DNA of 64,000 nt from Bacteroides rodentium JCM 16496 (lineage in GTDB: Bacteria > Bacteroidota > Bacteroidia > Bacteroidales > Bacteroidaceae): contig NZ_BAKJ01000005.1 of the NCBI RefSeq assembly GCF_000614125.1, positions 103,676 to 167,675 on the forward strand, written 5' to 3'. The notes beneath the pieces are model-generated. The model worked only from the letters and a program-made list of their open reading frames with translations. It made no database searches and was not told the DNA's origin. Below are positions 11,112 to 19,905 of this stretch, in pieces. Every line of letters begins with the position of its first letter. Positions within the stretch are counted from its first letter, which is position 1. Position numbers and translations under genes: made by a program.

Positions 11112-12423
11112 ATGGAATATATAGGAATCGATATTGGAACCAGTTCCATTTGTGGAATTGCTTACAACCCTTCTGATAAAAGCTGTAAGACGATAGTCAA
11201 AGAGAACAACGCAAACTTGGTTTCAAACTGTCAGTGGGAGAGAATCCAAGACCCGGAACGGATCTATCGCATCGTTGAGCAAATGATTGGCGATTTGCGA
11301 ATTTTGTGCACAGATATAAAGGGCATCGGTTTCTCCGGACAAATGCATGGTATATTGTATGTTGATGCGAATGGAGTGGCAGCAAGCCCTTTGTACACTT
11401 GGCAAGACGGCAGGGGAAATCTTCCGTATAAAGATGGGGAGACTTATGCCGGCTATATGACGAAAGTGACCGGTTGGCCTATGGCGACGGGATATGGACT
11501 TGCGACACATTATTACAACCTGCAGAATGGCATTGTTCCTGAGGAGGCGGTTAAATTGTGCACAATCATGGATTATGTGTCTATGCGGTTATGCAAACAA
11601 ACGGTTCCGAGTATTGAACCATCGAATGCGGCAGGCCTGGGATTGTTTGACAAACAGCAATTACGGTTCAAGTCATCTTTGTTCGACAGGCTCTGCATTG
11701 ATGAATCGATATTGCCAACCGTTGTCGGATCAAAAACCGTGGTAGGGCATTACGATGATATTCCGGTTTGTGTATCTATCGGTGATAACCAGGCTGCTTT
11801 CTTAGGGTCGGTCAAGGACATCGACCGGTCGATACACATTACCATCGGAACCAGCAGCCAAATCTCCGTGTACTCTGATAAATATATCGAGATAGACGAA
11901 CTGGATACACGGCCTTTTCCGGGCGGTGGCTATTTGCTGGTTGGGGCACCGCTTTGTGGCGGAATATCGTTTGTCATGTTGAAAGACTTTTTCGGAAAGA
12001 CTTTGAAACTTTTAGCCGGGACAGAGGCGGATGATGAATATCTGTTCCAACGGATGACCTCTATGGCATATCAGGCAGATTCGGTAGAGAATATCAAAGT
12101 GGAAACTCTGTTTTGCGGCACTCGTTCCAACTAATAAACGGGGGAAGATAGAAGGTATCTCTTTGAATAATTTCACTCCGGAGAATTTAATCATTGGATT
12201 TGTTGATGGTGTATGCGATAGCTTGTACGACTATTTTGTCTTGATACCGGGCTCAATCAGTAAGGGGAAAACGAAATTGATAGGCTCCGGTAATGGTATA
12301 AAGAAGAATCGGCTGATGCAACATGCGCTTGAAGAGGTTTTCGAAAGGGAGCTAAGGCTATCTGACATAAAAGAAGAGGCTGCTTTCGGTGCTTGCTGCA
12401 TGGCTATGAATAATAAAAAATAG
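11112..12423 (+). CDS. FGGY-family carbohydrate kinase, sedoheptulokinase-like (one frameshift)
   Basis: Phosphorylates a sugar with ATP. The start at 11112 has a strong GAGGAGG ribosome site. N-terminal nucleotide-binding motif GIDIGTSSICG, then GFSGQMHGILYVDANG and TWQDGRGN, which look most like sedoheptulokinases. SIGDNQAAFLGS carries the probable catalytic Asp, followed by ITIGTSSQIS. The frame breaks near 12132 after CGTRSN; the continuation RGKIEGISLNNFTPENLI fits the family, as does the glycine-rich GSGNGIKKNRLMQ. Two missing bases (a C run) or one extra base would repair it. Fructan loci usually carry a PfkB-type fructokinase, so an FGGY kinase here is unexpected. Its sugar could be fructose, sedoheptulose or another ketose. 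Confidence 0.87.
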
Positions 12424-12429
12424 GTTGAT

Positions 12430-14501
12430 ATGAAAAATACATTAGGTGTAATTACTTTGAATTTGCTGTTGGCCGGTTGTTTTTCTGCTTGCGGGAAACA
12501 ACCGCAGGCCGCAGAAGAGAATGGAGCAAGAGTAGCGTTACTAAGCAACCATTGGGATACCAGCACGTCCAATCGAACGATAGCAGAATTGGATGACCGG
12601 AATTGGAGTGGCCCGTTACCTGCATTGGAGGATATTACGAAGGGTTTCTCTATCCGTTTCAATGCAGACTTCTCCATCCCGAACAGGGACAGGTGTCTTT
12701 TGCAAATCCCGGGAGTGCTGGATGTATGTTTGCGCCAGCACAATCCGCTGGATAGGGACAAGCAAAATTATCCGGCCTTTAAGATGGCCGATGGGTCGGT
12801 TCCTGTGTTGGAGGCTGTCATCTCACTCAAGACACCCATGGAGGGGAAAGTGGAAAAAATGCCGGTGGGCATTCCCTTGGCTATGTTGGAAAGCCCCTTG
12901 GGAAGGCACGACGTTCTATTGAATTTTACAGGAGCAAGATGGACGATGTATGTAGACGGGCAATTGCTCGATAATGATTTCCCTTTGGGGTATCCTTTGG
13001 CAGAACAAATGGACAAGTGGGAAATCAATCCGGATTTTGTCTCAAAGGCAGAGCTGGTTTATCCGGCGGTGGCTCCGGTCCGTAAAGAAGGAACGGCCCG
13101 GGGGGATGGGCCTCAAGTGCAATTCTGGACACCTGCCGGCCATAATACGTGGGTGGGCGATGTGGTCAGCCTTTATCATAAGGACACTTATCATCTGTTC
13201 TATTTGTACGACCGGCGCGGGCATCAGAGCAAACTGGGCAGGGGAGGGCACTACTTCGAACACTTGTCTACAAAAGACTTCAAGCATTGGACCGAGCACG
13301 AGGCTGCGGTTCCTGTCGAAGAGCAGTGGGAGACATTTGGAACCGGCACTCCTTTTGTCTACGATGACAAGCTTTGCATCAGTTATGGCTATCATACCAC
13401 CCGTATCTATCCGAGGGAGCAGACTACGCTTCCCGAGCTTTACGAGTATTTGGACAAGAAGGGACATACGGGAGCGTTCGACAGGCATCAAATGAGGGGT
13501 GTTGCGGCAGGTGCCTCTTATTCTGTCAGCGAAGACGGGGTTCACTTTGCCAAAACCGGTGTGCTGTTTCATCCGTGCGAGAATCCGAGTATCTATGTAG
13601 ACCCCGAAGGAAGGCTGAAGATGCTTGCCAACTATGGGGCGCAAGGCACGTGGGCGTCCGATTCGGTGAATGGTGGCTGGCATTGCCTGAACGAGAATTT
13701 CCCGTTGGGAGGAGACTGCACGTTCTTCTTCCATTGGGAGATTATGATTACATCATAGGCGGATTCACGAGGTTGTGGTCCAAGCGTGCGGAGCAGCCGG
13801 ACAGTGCGTATAAGGATATGGTGGCATCGGGAGTGGATTTCTATAACGGCCTTTGTGTGCCTACCATTTCGAGGATATTCGATAATCGGTATGTGATGGC
13901 CGGCTGGATGTGGATGAAAGCGTGGGGAGGCCCGTTGGTGATTCATGAGTTGGTGCAACTGCCCGATGGAAGAATCGGCACGAAATGGATGGACGAACTG
14001 GTGCCGGTGACCCTGAATAGGAAGGTTGCTGTAGAGGCATCTTCTAATCAAGCACAGAATATTCCCTGCCGGTCTTTTTTGCTGACTTTTGATGTGAATC
14101 CGACGGCTGCCGACGGTCGGTTGTCTGTCTGCTTGTTGCCGTCGGCTGACAAGGCGCTGCAAGATGCTTGCGAATGGCGGTTGGACAATAAGCGCAGACG
14201 GGCGCAGTATTCGTTTGTAACCGCTCGGGCGGATTGCGATGAAAAGACATTGCGCGAGGGCGGGGCACCGCAATCGGGAAGGAACTATGCCATTGAGCAG
14301 TTGCCGGATACAGACAGACCGTTTACAGTGCGCATGCTGGTCAAGGCTTCCGATAAGTTTGATGGTACGATGGTGGATACGGAAATTGCCGGTAAGCGGA
14401 CGATGATTTCTTATCGGGAGAAGTTGTTTGTAGACAGGCTTCAGTTTGCGTGCGATAAGATGGAAATCACAAACCTGAAGGTGATGCCTTTGGCAGAATA
14501 A
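12430..14501 (+). CDS. Large GH32-like lipoprotein with N-terminal lectin-like domain (one frameshift)
   Basis: About 690 residues after repair. The lipobox LLAGC is followed by a concanavalin/LamG-like domain (roughly residues 40-215, with WTMYVDGQLLDNDFPLGYP). A GH32-type propeller starts at FWTPAGHNTWVGDVVSLY. The nucleophile Asp is present (WVGD), but the RDP position reads ENP and the EC position reads GDCTFFF, so only one of the three canonical residues is kept exactly. The frame breaks near 13738 in a G run: FFFHW should continue GDYDYIIGGFTRLW. The C-terminal part is a beta-sandwich. It is the last gene before the terminator and probably sits on the cell surface. Whether it hydrolyses or only binds glycan is open. 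Confidence 0.82.
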
Positions 14502-14509
14502 TCCGGGCT

Positions 14510-14545
14510 ATCACCCTCGTTGCAACTACCTGTGGCGAGGGTGAT
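14510..14545. terminator. Rho-independent terminator at the end of the utilisation operon
   Basis: ATCACCCTCG (14510-14519) pairs perfectly with CGAGGGTGAT (14536-14545), followed by TTTTTAG on the + strand. It lies between convergent genes and may serve both. Confidence 0.85.
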
Positions 14546-14581
14546 TTTTAGTTTATGAGAAATCCGGCACATTCCGTCTTT

Positions 14582-15682
14582 TTATGGTTTCAAGAATTTG
14601 GAAGAATCTCTTATGATGATATCTCCTCTCAGGGATACGCTTACCGGAGGGCGGTTGTAGCATTTGATTTTCCGCATCATCAGTTCGATGCTGACGTCTG
14701 CAATCTCTTTGCAGGGCTGGACAAACGAGGTGAGGGAGCACTTCAGGTGTTGCGAGTACTTCATGTCGTCGAAGCCTGTGATGAGCAGGTCGGTTCTTGT
14801 CTTATAACCGATTGCTTCCAATGAAGACATCAGTACGGCGGCGGTTGCGTCGTTGGCGCATATGATGCCTGTCTTGCCCCGCTCTATCCGGATGCGGTTG
14901 ATGAAGTCCATGTTCTCGGGGTTGCCGCAATACTCGTGTTGCAAGTCGAAGGGCAGGCCGTGTTCCTGGCAGGTATTCTTTACGGCCAGGTAGCGGACTT
15001 TTACGGAATAGGCGGAGCTGGGCCTGTACAGGAAATAGATGCGTTGGCATCCGGCATCGATAAGATGTTGCGCCATCGTGCATCCGGCTCCGTAGTTGTC
15101 CAGGGAGACTACATCGAAAGGACTTTTCTGGGGAGGGGGTACAATGTCCCGGTCTATCAATATCAGTGGGATATTGGCGCGGCTTATTTGGCTGCAGATG
15201 GTTTTGTTGATGATATCTGCATCCGACACCCGCTCTAAGGGGGAAAAGAATATGCCGTCTACTTTCCTTCTGATATAGTTGTTGCAGCACGATTCAATCA
15301 GGTTTTTTCTTATCTGGGCGTTGCTGGCTGTGGCCCCGTCCCACAGGCAGGTGAACTGCATGGCTTCGGACTGCTTTAATATTTGGTCGTTTATGATCGA
15401 AAAGATTTCCGACTCGCCGGCTCCGGGCAGCAGCAGGCCGAAGGTGTAATTGCTTTTAGACTCTTTTTGGTATAATACAACGGTTCCTTTGCCTTTGTTC
15501 TTCTGTACCAGTCCTTCTTTTTGCAGCTGGCTGTATACTTTGGCAATCGTCGGTCTGGAGACATCGTATTTTTCGGCCAGTGTGGTTTCTGTAGGGAGCA
15601 GTGTGTTGGTGGGGTAAGTCTGGTCGAGGATTGTACTCTTGACTTCCTGGTAGATGCTCTTGTAGTTATGTTTGTTTTTCAT
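14582..15682 (-). CDS. GntR-type regulator with LacI-like sugar-binding domain
   Basis: A 366-residue repressor-type protein. Residues 1-70 form a GntR winged helix (IYQEVKSTILDQ, LPTETTLAEKYDVSRPTIAKVYSQLQKEGLV). From about residue 80 it has a periplasmic-binding-protein fold as in AraR/LacI regulators (FGLLLPGAGESE, DGIFFSPLER, IPLILIDRD, GIICANDATAA, LLITGFDDMKYS). It is convergent with the sugar-utilisation operon and separated from it by a terminator. The likely role is sensing a free or phosphorylated sugar from that pathway and controlling the operon. I see no obvious operator, so this is inference from position. Confidence 0.88.
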   Translation of the reverse strand: MKNKHNYKSIYQEVKSTILDQTYPTNTLLPTETTLAEKYDVSRPTIAKVYSQLQKEGLVQKNKGKGTVVLYQKESKSNYTFGLLLPGAGESEIFSIINDQILKQSEAMQFTCLWDGATASNAQIRKNLIESCCNNYIRRKVDGIFFSPLERVSDADIINKTICSQISRANIPLILIDRDIVPPPQKSPFDVVSLDNYGAGCTMAQHLIDAGCQRIYFLYRPSSAYSVKVRYLAVKNTCQEHGLPFDLQHEYCGNPENMDFINRIRIERGKTGIICANDATAAVLMSSLEAIGYKTRTDLLITGFDDMKYSQHLKCSLTSFVQPCKEIADVSIELMMRKIKCYNRPPVSVSLRGDIIIRDSSKFLKP

Positions 15683-15738
15683 ATTGTCCTTCGGTATTGA
15701 TGGCAGGGGGGTGGAGGTAGAGCCGCATAGAGGAGGGC

Positions 15739-16089
15739 TTAGAGGCCTGCAGATGCCTTGGCTTCGGCAACCAGTTGGCTTATTTCGGTGGCAGAGATGC
15801 TGTCGCGTTCTTCCTTGTCGTAGAGGTAGAGCAAGGTGATGTTTCCGTTTTCTTCGTCTATGCGGTAGGTGTAGGTGATGACACGCGCACCGTGGCTTTT
15901 ACCCCGGTTCTTGCTGCCGATGGCAAGGCGCACTTTATGGACACCGTCGCCAAGGTCGGCACCGGCTTGCGGGTTGGCCAATAGCTCATCTTGTAATCGC
16001 TGAAGGTCCTGTTTCAGTGATTTGTACTTTTTACTGAGACGTTTTACTTCCCGTAAAAACGCTCTCTCGGTGACGATATTATAATTCAT
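15739..16089 (-). CDS. RelE/ParE-superfamily toxin-like protein
   Basis: 116 residues. The N-terminus (ERAFLREVKRLSKKYKSLKQDLQRLQDELL) has the two-helix pattern of RelE/HigB-like toxins. The strands GVHKVRLAIGSKNRGKSHGARVITYTYRI and LLYLYDKEERDSIS match the mRNA-interferase fold. It overlaps the upstream small gene by 11 bases, the usual coupling of an antitoxin-toxin pair. The likely role is cleaving mRNA or inhibiting growth when unbound. Target and activity are not shown by sequence. Confidence 0.8.
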   Translation of the reverse strand: MNYNIVTERAFLREVKRLSKKYKSLKQDLQRLQDELLANPQAGADLGDGVHKVRLAIGSKNRGKSHGARVITYTYRIDEENGNITLLYLYDKEERDSISATEISQLVAEAKASAGL

Positions 16090-16348
16090 CTATCAGTTCC
16101 TGCAAGGTTTTTTGCTTTATCCCCATCCGTTGTGCACGAAACATCTCAGTCAGTCCTTCACGAATGCCGTCCATCACTTCTTCCTTGCTGATGTATTCGG
16201 TTTCCTCCTTTTCTTCGGTTTGCAGGGCTTTCAGTGCATTCTTCAATGTGCGTTGCACTTTCTTCAGCACTTCCGGGCTGTCTGTGGCGAAGAGTTGGCG
16301 AATGATTTCGGCCCGTTGCACATCAAGGTTCATGGTTGTTGTTGCCAT
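16079..16348 (-). CDS. Antitoxin of the RelE-like pair
   Basis: 89 residues from the ATG at 16348. I chose it over an upstream TTG at 16354 because AGGAG lies at proper distance before the ATG. The protein is helical and charged, with a C-terminal tail (EYISKEEVMDGIREGLTEMFRAQRMGIKQKTLQELIDEL) of the type that wraps a toxin. I do not recognise a DNA-binding family in it. Gene order antitoxin-toxin and the 11-base overlap support the role. Confidence 0.72.
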   Translation of the reverse strand: MATTTMNLDVQRAEIIRQLFATDSPEVLKKVQRTLKNALKALQTEEKEETEYISKEEVMDGIREGLTEMFRAQRMGIKQKTLQELIDEL

Positions 16349-16372
16349 AATCAAGTTCTCCTATAAATAAAA

Positions 16373-16396
16373 ATTGCCCCTTGCCGGGGTGGCAAT
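16373..16396. promoter_or_regulatory. Palindrome upstream of the antitoxin gene
   Basis: ATTGCC (16373-16378) and GGCAAT (16391-16396) enclose a C4...G4 core. It lies 25 bases before the antitoxin start, where autoregulatory operators of such pairs usually sit. It could equally be the 3' end hairpin of the gene upstream. Confidence 0.4.
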
Positions 16397-16538
16397 GGGC
16401 AAAGTTAGTAGGATTTTCTGTATATCCCAAGTGTTCAGTGGATTATTTGTGCAGGATATCGCTTCTGTCTGTTCGGGAACGGATATCTGCTATCCTGACT
16501 TCCAGCTGCAACATGGTGATGTATGATGGGGACTTGCC

Positions 16539-17081
16539 CTATTCTAAAAGTATGACTTTTGCCTTTTGATTATCCATTTTGGGCATAGTAGCTCCTATGG
16601 GTGCTCCTATGTAAGTCGGGTCGCAAATTGTGTAGCGCTTGCCATTCATGGAAATGTAGTCTCCGTTTACATTCTCTGTAAAGCAGACGGCGGTTGCCAA
16701 GTGTCCCGGATAGTAAATCAGTACGACTTTCAGTCCTAACAAATCGCGGACCAATCGGGAGAATAGGATTGAACGGTCTTCACAATCGCAATACGGGTAA
16801 TAAAGGGTTTCATCCGCGAAAAAAGCCCTATCGCATCCCCATACTTTGTCATCGTATTCATATACGAAGGCCGTCTGAACGAAATTCAGTAATCTGCTGA
16901 CGGCTTCATACTGTGATTTTCCGCTGATGGCTTGTTTCAAGGCAGGATAAAGAGTACGCTGGGCTTGTTTGCTCAGTGGTGTATTTGCATACATGGCCCA
17001 TCGGGTGCCGAAATCATTGTTGATACATGATGTCGGGTATGAATTGAAAAACTGTATCAGGTTTTCATTCGTATTGACCAC
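16539..17081 (-). CDS. Transglutaminase-like protein, probably a C-terminal fragment
   Basis: The core of a transglutaminase/papain-like fold is clear: WGCDRAFFADETLYYPYCDCEDRSILFSRLV carries the probable catalytic Cys, YPGHLATAV the His and ICDPTY the Asp. No ATG starts it. A GTG at 17081 is possible, but the frame is open upstream with coding-like sequence (DAPVKSSAQRTLQSKQYQDVRAV) back to a TAG at 17157-17159, which is the stop of the XRE gene in the same frame. I think the N-terminal part of a larger protein has been lost. Substrate unknown. Confidence 0.65.
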   Translation of the reverse strand: MVNTNENLIQFFNSYPTSCINNDFGTRWAMYANTPLSKQAQRTLYPALKQAISGKSQYEAVSRLLNFVQTAFVYEYDDKVWGCDRAFFADETLYYPYCDCEDRSILFSRLVRDLLGLKVVLIYYPGHLATAVCFTENVNGDYISMNGKRYTICDPTYIGAPIGATMPKMDNQKAKVILLE

Positions 17082-17156
17082 GGCTCTTACATCTTGGTAT
17101 TGCTTGGATTGCAGGGTGCGTTGTGCGGACGATTTAACGGGAGCGTCAATAAATTT

Positions 17157-17480
17157 CTACATGTCAAGCTTGTAACTGAAGAGAACGGTTTTTTCTTTTT
17201 CCAGGTCGCTTTCTTCGACAATCTTTACCACAAGATACTTCCCGCATTCTCGGGTTGGTGTCTTTGCAGTGGAATTGGCATCGTGCAGGCAGTTGATGAA
17301 GTCGAAATGAAGGGTTTCGGAGATGGCCATAAGCAACTCGATATCCACATTCTTTCGTTTGAAGATATCATAGACATTTGTGCGTGTCTTGTGGATGGCG
17401 TTGGCAAATTCAGAAACGGAAAGTCCGCTTTCTGTCAGATGTTGTCTGATTAGTTTGCCTATGTGAATCTCATTTTTCAT
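17157..17480 (-). CDS. XRE-type helix-turn-helix protein
   Basis: 107 residues. The N-terminal half is a lambda-repressor-like HTH (GKLIRQHLTESGLSVSEFANAIHKTRTNVYDIFKRKNVDIELLMAISETLHFDFI), a type widespread in Bacteroides as stand-alone small proteins. The tail ending in VLFSYKLDM has no domain I recognise. It is followed in the same frame, 25 codons after its stop, by the transglutaminase-like fragment. Its leader is long and structured (see 17481-18072). Function unknown beyond DNA binding. Confidence 0.78.
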   Translation of the reverse strand: MKNEIHIGKLIRQHLTESGLSVSEFANAIHKTRTNVYDIFKRKNVDIELLMAISETLHFDFINCLHDANSTAKTPTRECGKYLVVKIVEESDLEKEKTVLFSYKLDM

Positions 17481-17802
17481 GTGTGTATGAGTTCTTGCCG
17501 GTAGATCTCCGCGGGTGGCATGTAAAAGAGGGTGACTATAAAAAGAGAGCGTGAGACCTGGTTCTGTTCATCAAGAACTGGTATCGGCAAACACCATGGC
17601 AAAATGAACGAAGAAACAATACTCTCACGCTGTTGCATATAACACGACATACGTAGCAAATGTTACGTTAGAAGCATACGCAAATCAGAATGAGCGTCAC
17701 ATTGTCTCTATCCTTTACCTTTGAAATTTTGCCGATTTCGTTCTTAGGATAAAACAAAAAACGCTGTCTTTACGTCCGGACCATTTCTCCGGTCGGACTT
17801 TG

Positions 17803-17810
17803 CAAAGGTA
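17803..17810 (-). promoter_or_regulatory. -7 box (TACCTTTG) facing the XRE gene
   Basis: Exact TAnnTTTG match on the minus strand, 323 bases before the XRE start codon and immediately before the hairpin at 17774-17798. Confidence 0.5.
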
Positions 17811-17900
17811 CGCTTTTTATTTAGACAATGCAACGCTCTGTGAGAGATATTATTTCTTCAAAGGCTGGTTCGTCTTGCCACAGCCTATGGTGCGACCGTA

Positions 17901-18006
17901 GTACTTGCATGGCAGTACAAGTGTACTTCCATATAAGTACCGCGGTACTTTCGTGCAAGTACTGTGGTATTCTCATTGAAAGAACTCTGATACTGCTACG
18001 CAAGTA
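17901..18006. repeat. Array B: five 22-bp units with GTACTT-N6-AAGTAC symmetry
   Basis: Units of 18 bases start at 17901, 17923, 17945, 17967 and 17989, separated by 4-base linkers (AAGT, CGCG, TGTG, CTCT). Units 2 and 3 have perfect GTACTT/AAGTAC arms around a free 6-base centre, unit 1 nearly so, and units 4 and 5 are degenerate. It lies 67 bases after the stop of the DUF6078-like gene. Confidence 0.85.
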
Positions 18007-18072
18007 TTCGCGTGTTTTTTCGGAAGGACAGGAGTCCTCTGTCAGGGCGAGTCTTGCAGGTGTACGGATGGG

Positions 18073-18507
18073 TCAGTCGTTCCAGCTGAGCCGCTCCTCA
18101 TAGGCATCGAACTCGAGGTCGGGCGACACACCTGCGTGCTTCAGTGCGGCACGTACCGTCTGCTGTTCTTTAGGTGAGAGTGGGCGTTCGCCGCGTCTGC
18201 GCTCAAAGTAGGGATTACGACCGAAGCTGGCAATCAGCCGGTTGCTGAACCGGAAGTATTGTTCGGGAAACATCTGCTGCTGCATTTTGGTGAAGCCGCG
18301 GGCGTAGGTCACCGGGGCAGCGTTGCGATAGAAAGGGCAATCGGTTGTAGTCTTGGTTTGTGCAGGATTCAGTACCGGTACGGAGATAATTTCTTTGGGC
18401 AGTGCTTCCCAGGCCATGGCGCGAAGGCAGTTGGTGGCAAGGGGGCAGTCTCGGTGGATGCAGTGGGCATAATTGCCGGGAACTTCGTTGTGATGAATAA
18501 GTGTCAT
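18073..18507 (-). CDS. DUF6078-like cysteine-containing protein
   Basis: 144 residues. The N-terminus has the cysteine pattern C-x4-C-x5-C (HCIHRDCPLATNCLRAMAW), followed by a lone DCPFYR and a conserved core (FTKMQQQMFPEQYFRFSNRLI). The C-terminal motif RRGERPLSPKEQQTVRAALKHAGVSPDLEFDAYEE recurs in the second copy at 46675-47117. The cysteines suggest a metal site or redox role. I associate this with the Bacteroides DUF6078 family, whose function I do not know. Both copies in this window have a 22-bp repeat array directly after their stop codon. Confidence 0.7.
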   Translation of the reverse strand: MTLIHHNEVPGNYAHCIHRDCPLATNCLRAMAWEALPKEIISVPVLNPAQTKTTTDCPFYRNAAPVTYARGFTKMQQQMFPEQYFRFSNRLIASFGRNPYFERRRGERPLSPKEQQTVRAALKHAGVSPDLEFDAYEERLSWND

Positions 18508-18619
18508 ATATTCTTGCTGTTCGGTTTTTCCGTATTAGGTTTATGTCTGATGAGCGGTTTATATTGTTGGCTTTTCCTCTCTAATCCGAAAAGTTATGAT
18601 GATTTTTTGGATTAGCCGC

Positions 18620-19756
18620 TTATCCTATCTCCTTCACAAAGCATCTTCTCCGTTTGTGCTGTTCCGTCTTGAAGTACTCCCATTGCGCTTGTACCTTGCC
18701 GTTCAGCTCCAGCTCCGGATTACTTTCGGCATACTCGAAGCCCAGCTTCTGATAAACGGGTATAAGGTCGGAGAAGAGCAGTGCATTGACGCCCTTGTTC
18801 TGATATTCCGGCTTCACGGCAACCAACAGCAAATCGAGCATCTTGGGATATTTCTTCAAAAAGATGGTCTTTGCCAGGTGATACCAACCCATAGGAAGCA
18901 GGCGCCCGTGGGCTTTCTGCAACGCTTCGGCGAGTGACGGCATGGAGATGCCTACGGCAAGCAGCTGGTCGTCGGCATCGGTAATCAATGTCACCATACG
19001 CAGGTCGAGGATGGGCAGGTACATCTTGACGTATTGGTCAATCTGCCGTTGGCTCAGTGCAGAGTAGCCGTAGAGTGGCTGATAAGCTTCGTTCATCAGC
19101 TCGAAGATGGCCTGGCCATAGTCTTGGGCAATCTTCTTGGCAGATGTGTATTTCTTTACCTTGAGGTTATACTTGCGCTGGATGAGGTCGGAGATGCGCT
19201 TGTGCTTGTCGGGTATGGCGTCGGGAATGTAGATTTTATACTCCACCCAATCGGCATCCTTCTCAAAGCCCATGCGTTCCAGATGTTGCGGATAGTAGGG
19301 ATAGTTATAAATGGTGGCCATGGTGCTGAGCTGGTCGAATCCTTCGATGAGCATACCTTCGGCATCGAAGTCTGTGAATCCCAGCGGGCCTTGTATATGT
19401 GTCATTCCCCGTTCTTTTCCCCATTCTTCCACGGTGCGGATTAGGGCATCGGAGACTTCCGCATCGTCGATGAAGTCTATCCAGCCGAAGCGGACTTCCT
19501 TCTTGCCCCAGGTCCGGTTTGCCTTGTGGTTGATGATGGCAGCTACGCGTCCTACGATTTTACCTTCCCGATAAGCCAGGAAATAATCGGCTTCACAAAA
19601 TTCGAATGCGGCGTTTTTCTTCTTGTTGAAGGTGTTGAGCATGTCATCGAAAAGGTCGGGGACGGAATAAGGGTTGTTCTTGTAGAGCAGGTAGTTGAAA
19701 CGGATAAAGCGCTCCAGTTCCCGTCTTGTGGTTACTTTCTTGATTGTAATTGCCAT
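18620..19756 (-). CDS. GNAT-like N-acetyltransferase family protein
   Basis: 378 residues, full length and uninterrupted. The N-terminal region (ELERFIRFNYLLYKNNPYSVPDL) and the loop GWIDFIDDAEVSDALIRTVEEWGKERGM belong to the large two-lobed acetyltransferase-like proteins of COG3153/YghO type. A GNAT-like C-terminal lobe follows (LLVAVKPEYQNKGVNALLFSDLIPVYQKLGFEYAESNPELE). Likely cytoplasmic; acceptor substrate unknown. A -7 box sits just ahead of the start. Confidence 0.82.
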   Translation of the reverse strand: MAITIKKVTTRRELERFIRFNYLLYKNNPYSVPDLFDDMLNTFNKKKNAAFEFCEADYFLAYREGKIVGRVAAIINHKANRTWGKKEVRFGWIDFIDDAEVSDALIRTVEEWGKERGMTHIQGPLGFTDFDAEGMLIEGFDQLSTMATIYNYPYYPQHLERMGFEKDADWVEYKIYIPDAIPDKHKRISDLIQRKYNLKVKKYTSAKKIAQDYGQAIFELMNEAYQPLYGYSALSQRQIDQYVKMYLPILDLRMVTLITDADDQLLAVGISMPSLAEALQKAHGRLLPMGWYHLAKTIFLKKYPKMLDLLLVAVKPEYQNKGVNALLFSDLIPVYQKLGFEYAESNPELELNGKVQAQWEYFKTEQHKRRRCFVKEIG

Positions 19757-19777
19757 AGTTGTTCAATATTGAGGTAG

Positions 19778-19785
19778 CAAAGGTA
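19778..19785 (-). promoter_or_regulatory. -7 box (TACCTTTG) of the acetyltransferase-like gene
   Basis: Exact match 22 bases before the start codon. TTTG on the minus strand at 19804-19807 gives an 18-base spacer to a -33 element. Confidence 0.65.
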
Positions 19786-19905
19786 ATGCAAACTGAGGCA
19801 GAACAAAATAAGCTTGCTTATTTTTTATGCCGAAGTGCAGCTTGCCTTATTTAAAGAAACGTGATAATCTTTAAAATACCGCGTAGAGTGTCTGTAAATT
19901 TGCTG

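Larger units (their letters stand above)
17481..18072. other. Structured intergenic region between XRE and DUF6078-like genes
   Basis: No gene seen. It contains inverted AGCGTGAGA/TCTCACGCT at 17548-17556 and 17623-17631, a bulged hairpin at 17774-17798, a minus-strand -7 box TACCTTTG at 17803-17810, and repeat array B at 17901-18006. If the box drives the XRE gene, its leader is about 300 bases and starts with the hairpin, so a regulatory leader or a small RNA is possible. Confidence 0.5.

Noticed and set aside
17901..18006. Possible CRISPR array
   Set aside because: The unit is only 22 bases with 4-base linkers, the repeats are palindromic and degenerate, and no cas gene is present. The same holds for the other arrays.
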